Shown here piece by piece: positions 58,237-64,000 of a stretch of DNA of 64,000 bases (position 1 is the first letter of the stretch; each line of letters begins with the position of its first letter). The position numbers were made by a program, and so were the translations under genes. Source of the DNA: Clostridiales bacterium (lineage in GTDB: Bacteria > Bacillota > Clostridia > Oscillospirales > Oscillospiraceae); the NCBI GenBank assembly GCA_014799475.1, contig JAAVHX010000024.1:31555-95554 (forward strand). Direction: 5' to 3'. The notes under the pieces are model-generated. The model did not search any database and had not been told where the DNA came from. It saw only the letters and a program-made list of their open reading frames with translations.

Positions 58237-59082
58237 CTACTTCAAATCTTTTTTGCGGAACAGCGCCGCCCCGGCCCCGGTGAACAGGGCGGTCACCGCC
58301 GCTGCCAGCCCCATCAGCCTCGCCGGGTCGGTGAAGAGTAGGGAGCAGTACTGGACGGCCTGTCCTGTGGGCAGGAGGTCGTAGACAAACTGGCAGATTA
58401 CACGCTCCGCCGGCTGGAGAAATTGGGGATTGGGTTCCGGCGCGGAGGCCGTGACCTGGCCATTTACACTGAGAGTATAGTTCTCTATGAATTCCGGGGC
58501 ATCCAGCCGCGCATAGAGATAGATGGCCAGCATGAACAGCAGGAACACGCCCAGCAGGCAGACCATCACTGAAGTGGATTTCCGGCTGATATTCATGGTG
58601 ACAAAGGTAAAGATGGCACAGAACGCCGCCAGCATTAGTACCGAGCCAGCAATGGCGGTGAGGAGCAGGGGGGCGGGCTTGGTAAACCAGCCCTGCAGAG
58701 GCGCACCCACCGCCAGGCAGGACAGCATATAGCCCACCATGCACAGTGCCGAGGCGGCAAAGCCGGTGATGAGGTTGGCAAAGTAGATGGACAGGCGGGA
58801 GTGCCCCACGGCGATTTTGTTGCGGATGGTGCCGTCGCTGTACTCGGTGCCCAGGAACAGAGCGATGAACTCCGCCGCCAGAATGCCGATAAAGGCGGCA
58901 TATTGAAAGAATTTGACCTCCAGCGTGGCCGCTCCGACCAGAGGCTCGGATCCGTTATCCGTAACGAAGGAAACCCCATCTAGGGCGGACAGTATGCCCA
59001 GGCCGACGCAAACGCCCAGGGAACCCCAGAAGGTGTTGCTCTTTCTCAGCCGCAAAAAGTTGGCGCTCAGCAGTTTAGTCAT
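58237..59082 (-). CDS. ABC-2-type transporter permease
   Basis: 281 residues from ATG 59082 (GGGAGGTGG 8 bases upstream; the track starts at GTG 59091). Six predicted helices (WGSLGVCVGLGILSALDGV, IGILAAEFIALFLGTEYSDGTIRNKIAVGHSR, TAIAGSVLMLAAFCAIFTFV). The EYSDGTIRNKIAVGHSR loop is typical of ABC-2 permeases of lantibiotic-immunity type. Overlaps the ATPase gene by 8 bp. Confidence 0.88.
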   Translation of the reverse strand: MTKLLSANFLRLRKSNTFWGSLGVCVGLGILSALDGVSFVTDNGSEPLVGAATLEVKFFQYAAFIGILAAEFIALFLGTEYSDGTIRNKIAVGHSRLSIYFANLITGFAASALCMVGYMLSCLAVGAPLQGWFTKPAPLLLTAIAGSVLMLAAFCAIFTFVTMNISRKSTSVMVCLLGVFLLFMLAIYLYARLDAPEFIENYTLSVNGQVTASAPEPNPQFLQPAERVICQFVYDLLPTGQAVQYCSLLFTDPARLMGLAAAVTALFTGAGAALFRKKDLK

Positions 59083-59989
59083 GGGAGCCACCTCCCACCA
59101 GGTTGACGAAGTAGCTCTCCAGGCTTTCGTCCCGCTCCTGGGCGGAGAGCAGCTCGCAGCCCTCCGTGTCCAGCGCCCGGCTGAGCTGGGAGATGTTCAT
59201 CTGGGCGAACACATCCGCCTGCCCGTCGGACAAAATTTTGTAGTCCACGCCCATGCTGTCCAGCACCCTTGCCAGGGGGCGGGTGTCGGTGACCGCGATG
59301 CGCAGGCACTTGCGGCAGGCGGCCTCCAGCTCCCGGGCGGACAGCTCCTTGACGATGCGCCCTGAGTCGATGAAGCCGTAGTGGGTGGCCAGCTTGGACA
59401 GCTCGTCCAGAATGTGGGAGGAGATCAGCACCGTGATCTTTCGCTCCCGGTTCAGCTTCAGGATCAGCTCCCGGATCTCGATGATGCCCTGGGGGTCCAG
59501 GCCGTTCACCGGCTCGTCCAGCACCAAAAAGTCCGGGTCGCCCGCCAGGGCCACGGCGATGCCCAGCCGCTGCTTCATGCCCAGGGAGAAGTTGCGGGCC
59601 TTTTTTCTTCCTGTGTCCTCCAGGCCCACCAGTTTCAAGAGGTCTGGGATGCCGTCGTCGGACGGCACACCCAGCACCCGGAACTGCTCCTTCAGGTTGT
59701 CCTGGGCGGTCAGATCCAGGTAGATGGACGGGGTTTCCACCACCGCGCCCATGCGGCGGCGGATGGCCGCGATGCCCTTTTCCCGGCTGTCCGTGCCATA
59801 CAGGGCGTAGGTGCCGGATGTGGGGTTCTGCAACCCGCAGATCAGCCGGATGAGGGTGGTCTTGCCCGCGCCGTTGCGGCCCACAAAGCCGTAGATCGAG
59901 CCTTTGGGCACGTGCATGGTGAGGTTGTCCAGGGCCTTGAAGTCCTTGTAGTGCTTGGACAAGCCCTGGGTGACAAGTACGTATTCCAT
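59075..59989 (-). CDS. ABC transporter ATP-binding protein (antimicrobial peptide type)
   Basis: 304 residues: Walker A GFVGRNGAGKTTLI, Q-loop VETPSIY, signature FSLGMKQRLGIA, Walker B FLVLDEPVNGLDPQGI, H-loop ISSHILDEL, then a C-terminal extension (about 215-304). PVNGLDP and the extension resemble BcrA/NisF-type exporters. With the permease it likely removes a peptide antibiotic or lipid from the membrane. Preceded by what looks like an activator-dependent promoter. Confidence 0.93.
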   Translation of the reverse strand: MEYVLVTQGLSKHYKDFKALDNLTMHVPKGSIYGFVGRNGAGKTTLIRLICGLQNPTSGTYALYGTDSREKGIAAIRRRMGAVVETPSIYLDLTAQDNLKEQFRVLGVPSDDGIPDLLKLVGLEDTGRKKARNFSLGMKQRLGIAVALAGDPDFLVLDEPVNGLDPQGIIEIRELILKLNRERKITVLISSHILDELSKLATHYGFIDSGRIVKELSARELEAACRKCLRIAVTDTRPLARVLDSMGVDYKILSDGQADVFAQMNISQLSRALDTEGCELLSAQERDESLESYFVNLVGGGSHD

Positions 59990-60019
59990 AAAAAAGCCTC
60001 CGTTTCCTTGGATGGCGCT

Positions 60020-60075
60020 ATCATAGCAGGAAATTGTTCAGAAAGCGGTCAAGGAAACAGTTCAGATTTCGTCAA
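60020..60075 (-). promoter_or_regulatory. Activator-dependent promoter of the ABC exporter with direct-repeat operator
   Basis: Minus strand repeats TTGACGAAATCTGAAC (60075-60060) and TTGACCGCTTTCTGAAC (60052-60036) are 23 bp apart. Downstream is a TGC-extended -10 TATGAT (60025-60020) with no good -35. This layout fits binding by the OmpR-type regulator encoded just upstream. Confidence 0.62.
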
Positions 60076-60731
60076 GATTTCATTTTGAACCCGATGCCCC
60101 AGACTGCCTCGATGCAGTCCCCGGCCCCGGCGTCCCGCAGCTTTTTCCGCAGGTTGCTCATGTGGGTTTTCAGCGAGCTCTCCGTGCAGTCCGGGGTGTC
60201 CTGGGCGATGCGCTCCAGCAGGGCGGACTTGGTGACCACCTGGGCGGGATTTCGCATGAGCAGCTTCAAAATGGCGTACTCCGTCCGGGTGAGGCGCACG
60301 TCCTCATCGTCCACCCGCACCGAGCGGGCGTCCGGCTCCAGCCGCAGGTTCTGGAAGGTGAGGGCCCCGTCTCCCCGGGCGGCAGCCTCCCGCAGGCGCA
60401 CCGCCACCCTTGCCAGCAGTTCCCGCAGGACGAAGGGCTTGGTGATGTAGTCCGCCGCGCCGCCCAGCAGGAGGGAGGTCTTGCTGTCGATGTCGGCCTT
60501 GGCGCTGACCACGATCACAGGGATGCCCGCCAGGCGGGGCAGAACCTCCTCCCCGGACAGGCCGGGGAGCATGAGGTCAAGCAGGGCTAAATCGGGACGG
60601 GCACGATCCAGGGCCAGCACCGCCTCGGTGCCCGAGTAGGCCCGGCTGACCCGGTAACCCTCGGCCTCCAGGGCTTCTTGCAGGAGATTTCCAATGTGAA
60701 TGTCATCGTCGATGACCAAAATGTGTTTCAT
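60072..60731 (-). CDS. OmpR-family response regulator
   Basis: 219 residues. Receiver with acidic pocket VIDDD, phospho-Asp in LALLDLMLPG and Lys in YITKPF; C-terminal winged helix (TRTEYAILKLLMRNPAQVVTKSALLERI, SSLKTHMSNLRKKL). First gene of the operon. It likely activates the exporter promoter through the TTGAC-TCTGAAC direct repeats just downstream of its own gene. Confidence 0.94.
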   Translation of the reverse strand: MKHILVIDDDIHIGNLLQEALEAEGYRVSRAYSGTEAVLALDRARPDLALLDLMLPGLSGEEVLPRLAGIPVIVVSAKADIDSKTSLLLGGAADYITKPFVLRELLARVAVRLREAAARGDGALTFQNLRLEPDARSVRVDDEDVRLTRTEYAILKLLMRNPAQVVTKSALLERIAQDTPDCTESSLKTHMSNLRKKLRDAGAGDCIEAVWGIGFKMKS

Positions 60732-60763
60732 GGTGTTCGCGACCTTCCGGTGTGTTTTTCCCT

Positions 60764-60792
60764 ATTATATAGAGAACAGGGGAGAGGTTCAA
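60764..60792 (-). promoter_or_regulatory. Promoter of the response regulator gene
   Basis: Minus strand TTGAAC (60792-60787), 17-bp spacer, perfect TATAAT (60769-60764), 32 bp before the start. Confidence 0.72.
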
Positions 60793-60818
60793 GGAAAAGG
60801 TTTGAAGAAAGTTTTAAA

Positions 60819-60847
60819 TTGCCAAAATCACCGGGATGGTGTATGCT
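60819..60847 (+). promoter_or_regulatory. Promoter of the thioesterase gene
   Basis: TTGCCA (60819-60824), 17-bp spacer, TATGCT (60842-60847). Confidence 0.6.
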
Positions 60848-60877
60848 TAGTGTAACCAAAACGTGGAGGGATCGACT

Positions 60878-61270
60878 ATGTCCATTGAGATCGGAATGAA
60901 GGGCCGCGCCGAGACCGTGGTCACCCCGGACAACACCGCCCAAGCGGCAGGCTCCGGGCTGGTGTCCGTGTTCGCCACGCCGTGGATGATCGCCCTGATG
61001 GAAAATGCCGCCGTCCGGGCGGTGCAGGGGGCGCTGGCCTCTGACGAGGGCACGGTGGGCACCCGGCTGGACGTGACTCACGACGCCGCCACACCCATCG
61101 GCATGAAGGTGTGGGCGGAGGCGGAGGTCACGGCGGTGGAGGGGCGCAAGCTCACCTTTGCGGTGTCCGCCTATGACGAGGCGGGGAAGATCGGCGGAGG
61201 AAGTCACGAACGGTTTGTCATCAAGACGGACAAATTCCTGGCCCACGCCCAGGCCAAGCTGGAACGGTAG
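60878..61270 (+). CDS. Hotdog-fold thioesterase (FlK-like)
   Basis: 130 residues from ATG 60878 (GTGGAGGGA upstream). Contains SGLVSVFATPWMIALMENAAVRAV, the Thr/Glu/helix pattern of the fluoroacetyl-CoA thioesterase-like group, then GTRLDVTHDAATPIGMKVWAEAEV and HERFVIKTDKF. It probably hydrolyses an acyl-CoA or similar thioester; substrate unknown. Monocistronic with its own promoter and terminator. Confidence 0.87.
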   Translation: MSIEIGMKGRAETVVTPDNTAQAAGSGLVSVFATPWMIALMENAAVRAVQGALASDEGTVGTRLDVTHDAATPIGMKVWAEAEVTAVEGRKLTFAVSAYDEAGKIGGGSHERFVIKTDKFLAHAQAKLER

Positions 61271-61275
61271 ACGGA

Positions 61276-61305
61276 AAATTCCCGGGGAAACCTGGGAATT
61301 TTTTT
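61276..61305 (+). terminator. Terminator of the thioesterase gene
   Basis: 11-bp stem AAATTCCCGGG / CCTGGGAATTT (one G-U), GAAA loop, TTTT tail. Confidence 0.88.
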
Positions 61306-61306
61306 G

Positions 61307-61335
61307 TTGACAAAAGCCCAGCAATGTGATAGGAT
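61307..61335 (+). promoter_or_regulatory. Promoter of csoR-copA
   Basis: TTGACA (61307-61312), 17-bp spacer, TAGGAT (61330-61335). Confidence 0.72.
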
Positions 61336-61362
61336 AACACTACCCCCCAGGGGGGTGTTATC
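61333..61362. promoter_or_regulatory. CsoR operator
   Basis: GATAACA-CTA-CCCCCC-A-GGGGGG-TGTTATC: a near-palindrome with the TACCCC...GGGGT G/C tract typical of CsoR sites, starting inside the -10 box. Confidence 0.8.
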
Positions 61363-61383
61363 CGAACCGAGGAGGGATCGTCC

Positions 61384-61644
61384 ATGATGGCCGACCAGAA
61401 AACGGTGCTGCGGCTGCTCAAAACCGCACGAGGCCAGATCGACGGCATTATCAAAATGGTGGAGGAGGACCGCTACTGTATGGACATCTCCCAGCAGGTC
61501 ACCGCCGCCGACGCGATGCTGAGGCGGGCAAACCGGGAGATCCTCACCGCCCATCTGAAGCACTGCGTGGAGCACGCCGAGAGCGACCAGGAGCGGTCTG
61601 ATAAGATCGACGAATTGGTGGCGGCGCTGGGAAAGATAATATAG
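61384..61644 (+). CDS. csoR: Copper-sensing repressor CsoR
   Basis: 86 residues, all helical. The Cu(I) ligand set is visible: Cys in EDRYCMDISQQ, then His and Cys in TAHLKHCVE (C-H-C). LKTARGQIDGIIKMVEED is the family's DNA-facing helix. It should leave its operator when copper binds, releasing csoR-copA. Ribosome site GAGGAGG; 26 bp before copA. Confidence 0.93.
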   Translation: MMADQKTVLRLLKTARGQIDGIIKMVEEDRYCMDISQQVTAADAMLRRANREILTAHLKHCVEHAESDQERSDKIDELVAALGKII

Positions 61645-61670
61645 ATGTGTTTTCAGCGAGGTGAAATCCA

Positions 61671-64000
61671 ATGAAGCAAAAATTTACCGTTACCGGCATG
61701 ACCTGCTCCGCCTGCTCAGCCCATGTGGACAAGGCGGTGCGCAAGCTGGATGGTGTGCAGGAGGTCAATGTCAACCTGCTGGGCGGCTCCATGACGGTGG
61801 ACTGGGATGGGGCGTTGACCCCCGAGCAGATCGTGGCCGCCGTGGAAAAGGCGGGGTACGGCGCGTCCCTGCCCGCCGCCGCAGGACAGAGCGCGGCCCA
61901 GGCTCAGCCCGCCGCCAACGCCATGGAGGACGATTTGAAGAACATGAAGGCGCGGCTGATCGCCTCCTTTGTGTTTTTCATCCCCCTGTTCTATCTGTCC
62001 ATGGGCCATATGATGGGCATGCCCATCCCGGCTTTTTTCCATGGGCCGGAAAACGCCATGACCTACGCCCTCACCCTGTTCCTGCTGACGGTGCCCATTA
62101 TGGTCATCAACCAGAAGTATTACCGGGTGGGATTCAAGACGCTGTTCCACCTGTCGCCCAATATGGATTCCCTCATCGCCGTGGGCTCCGCCGCCGCTGT
62201 CATTTACGGCGTCGCTGCCCTGTACTGCATCGGCTGGGGCCTGGGCCACGGCGATATGGGTCTGGTGGAGCACTACTCCATGGATTTGTATTTTGAATCC
62301 GCCGGAACCATTTTGACTCTCATCACCCTGGGCAAATTTTTAGAGACCCGCTCCAAGGGGAAGACGGGCCAGGCCATTGCCCGGCTCATGGACCTGACGC
62401 CCAAGACCGCCACCGTCCTGCGGGACGGGGGAGAGGTGGAGGTGCCTGTGGAGCAGGTGCAGGCGGGCGACCTGGTGCTGGTGCGCCCCGGCGGGTCTGT
62501 GCCGGTGGACGGCGTGGTGACAGAGGGCGCGTCCTCGGTGGACGAGTCCGCCCTCACCGGCGAGTCCATCCCGGTGGACAAAGGCCCCGGCGACACGGTG
62601 ATCTCCGCTTCCATCAATAAGTCCGGTGTGCTCACCATAAGGGCCACCAGAGTGGGAGACAATACCACCCTGGCCCAGATGATCCGGCTGGTGGACGAGG
62701 CGGCCTCCTCCAAGGCCCCCATCGCCAAGCTGGCGGACAAGGTGGCGGGTGTGTTCGTGCCCATAGTCATGGCCATCGCCCTGGTCACCGCCGTCATTTG
62801 GATGCTGGCCACCGGCTCGGTGGAGCGGGCCCTGACCTCTGGCGTGGCGGTGTTGGTGATCTCCTGCCCCTGCGCGCTGGGCCTTGCCACCCCTGTAGCC
62901 ATCATGGTGGGCACTGGCAAGGGCGCGGAGCAGGGCATCCTGGTGAAATCCGCCGAGGGGCTGGAAAACCTGCGCTCCGTCACCACCGTGGTGCTGGACA
63001 AGACGGGCACCGTCACCGAGGGCAAGCCGAAGGTCACCGACCTGTACCCTCTGGGCAAGACCACCACCGAGGAGCTTTTGTGTGTGGCGGCGTCGCTGGA
63101 AAAGCCCTCCGAGCATCCCCTGGGTGCGGCCATTGTGGAGGAAGCGGCCAATCGCGACATCCCCCTGTGCTCGGTGGAGAAATTTGAGGCCGTCCACGGC
63201 AAGGGTGTTCGCGGAACCATCCAGGGAGCTGACTTCCTGGCGGGCAACGCCGCCATGCTGGCGGACGCGAAGGTGGATTTAGGCCAGGACGCCATGATCG
63301 CGGACGAGCTTGCCAAGCAGGGCAAAACGCCCCTGTTCTTTGTGGAGGACGGCAAGCCCATCGGCATCATCGCCGTGGCGGACACGGTGAAGCAGACCAG
63401 CCGCGCCGCCATCGAGGGCTTCCAGAGGCTGGGGCTGAAGGTGGTCATGCTCACCGGCGACAACAGGCGCACCGCCGAGGCCATTGGCAAGGAACTGGGC
63501 CTGACCCAAGTGGTGTCCGAGGTGCTCCCCGCCGACAAGGAGCGGCAGATCGCCGCCCTCCAGGAGCGGGGGGAGAAGGTGGCCATGGTGGGCGACGGCA
63601 TCAACGACGCCCCGGCCCTGGCCCGTGCCGATGTGGGCCTCGCCATCGGCGCGGGGGCGGACGTGGCCATTGAGAGCGCCGACATCGTGCTGATGAAGAG
63701 CGACCTGGTGGACGCGGTGACGGCGGTGGAGCTGTCTAGGGCCACCATCCGCAACGTGAAGCAGAACCTGTTTTGGGCGTTCTTCTACAACGCCATTTGC
63801 ATCCCGGTGGCGGCGGGTGTGCTGGCGATTTTCGGCGGGCCTCAGCTCAGCCCCATGCTGGGCGCGGCGGCCATGAGCTTCAGCTCGGTGTGCGTGGTGT
63901 CCAACGCCCTGCGCCTGCGGTTCTTTAAGCCCAGCATTCAGTCCCATTCCGACGTGAAATCCGGCGGGAAAGCCGTCGTTGAAGTGAAAGGAGAACAAAA
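61671..64000 (+). CDS. copA: Copper-exporting P1B-type ATPase (3' end beyond window)
   Basis: At least 776 residues, no stop before the window end, so absent from the ORF track. N-terminal heavy-metal domain TVTGMTCSACSAHVDKAVRKL (CxxC); membrane helices; actuator TGES; the copper-specific CPC in VISCPCALGLATPVAIM; phosphorylation site VLDKTGTVTEG; SEHPLG (HP motif of the nucleotide domain); and hinge MVGDGINDAPALARADVG. The final residues VVEVKGEQ suggest the true end is close. Exports Cu(I) under CsoR control. Ribosome site GAGGTGA. Confidence 0.95.
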   Translation, partial: MKQKFTVTGMTCSACSAHVDKAVRKLDGVQEVNVNLLGGSMTVDWDGALTPEQIVAAVEKAGYGASLPAAAGQSAAQAQPAANAMEDDLKNMKARLIASFVFFIPLFYLSMGHMMGMPIPAFFHGPENAMTYALTLFLLTVPIMVINQKYYRVGFKTLFHLSPNMDSLIAVGSAAAVIYGVAALYCIGWGLGHGDMGLVEHYSMDLYFESAGTILTLITLGKFLETRSKGKTGQAIARLMDLTPKTATVLRDGGEVEVPVEQVQAGDLVLVRPGGSVPVDGVVTEGASSVDESALTGESIPVDKGPGDTVISASINKSGVLTIRATRVGDNTTLAQMIRLVDEAASSKAPIAKLADKVAGVFVPIVMAIALVTAVIWMLATGSVERALTSGVAVLVISCPCALGLATPVAIMVGTGKGAEQGILVKSAEGLENLRSVTTVVLDKTGTVTEGKPKVTDLYPLGKTTTEELLCVAASLEKPSEHPLGAAIVEEAANRDIPLCSVEKFEAVHGKGVRGTIQGADFLAGNAAMLADAKVDLGQDAMIADELAKQGKTPLFFVEDGKPIGIIAVADTVKQTSRAAIEGFQRLGLKVVMLTGDNRRTAEAIGKELGLTQVVSEVLPADKERQIAALQERGEKVAMVGDGINDAPALARADVGLAIGAGADVAIESADIVLMKSDLVDAVTAVELSRATIRNVKQNLFWAFFYNAICIPVAAGVLAIFGGPQLSPMLGAAAMSFSSVCVVSNALRLRFFKPSIQSHSDVKSGGKAVVEVKGEQ

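Noticed and set aside
1-64000. CRISPR arrays, rRNA or intact tRNA genes, origin of replication
   Set aside because: No regularly spaced repeats, no rRNA-like stretches, only a 3' tRNA fragment at 54.2 kb, and no dnaA-box cluster noticed.

Overview
The window looks like the chromosome of a high-GC, endospore-forming Clostridia member, most like the Oscillospiraceae (Flavonifractor/Lawsonibacter/Oscillibacter type). The grounds are the complete spoIIIA operon, a sigma-K gene, clostridial PPDK, LL-diaminopimelate aminotransferase, and the glnA-ANTAR plus gltBD arrangement. The family placement is inference; no rRNA or intact tRNA gene is present.

Layout. 1-4.1 kb: end of a pyrimidine gene (pyrK), then a VTC-domain / DUF4956 / surface beta-helix protein cluster. 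4.2-10.1 kb (minus): a sugar ABC importer with LacI regulator and GH13 hydrolase. 10.4-13.0 kb (minus): pyruvate phosphate dikinase. 13.3-23.6 kb: nitrogen and lysine block: glnA behind a leader terminator, its ANTAR regulator, dapF, dapL, gltB and gltD. 23.8-26.1 kb: a membrane protein with zinc ribbons. 26.2-31.0 kb: spoIIIAA-AH behind a sigma-E-like promoter. 31.3-33.8 kb: Asp23 protein and an AAA ATPase + RloB (AbiL-like) defence pair. 34.0-36.2 kb: BlaI/BlaR1-like pair. 36.4-41.2 kb: fructose PTS operon with a striking operator array. 41.2-44.7 kb (minus): second BlaI/BlaR1-like pair. 44.9-47.0 kb: ECF sigma factor and membrane anti-sigma-like protein.

47.1-57.2 kb is the highlight: sigK is split in two. 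Its 3' segment (47099-47593) and 5' segment (57014-57220), both on the minus strand, are separated by a 9,432-bp AT-richer element of the skin type. Joining the ends at a shared TT dinucleotide restores an in-frame sigma-K of 229 residues. Joining the element's own ends gives an attP with 18-bp inverted arms placed symmetrically around that TT. The element carries two intact large serine recombinases and a twice-frameshifted third. It also has a family of four related domains (three free-standing proteins and one fused to a recombinase), a divergent HTH repressor, a small possible directionality factor, a DUF4143 ATPase, and a DUF5343 + Swt1-type HEPN pair as cargo. A near-consensus sigma-E promoter precedes the sigK 5' half, so the element probably gates late mother-cell transcription.

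57.3-60.8 kb (minus): a two-component system around an ABC exporter, as in antimicrobial-peptide detoxification modules. 60.8-64 kb: a thioesterase, the copper sensor CsoR with its operator, and CopA running off the window end.

Start codons were chosen from visible Shine-Dalgarno sequences where the ORF track starts upstream. Promoter and hairpin calls were made by eye.
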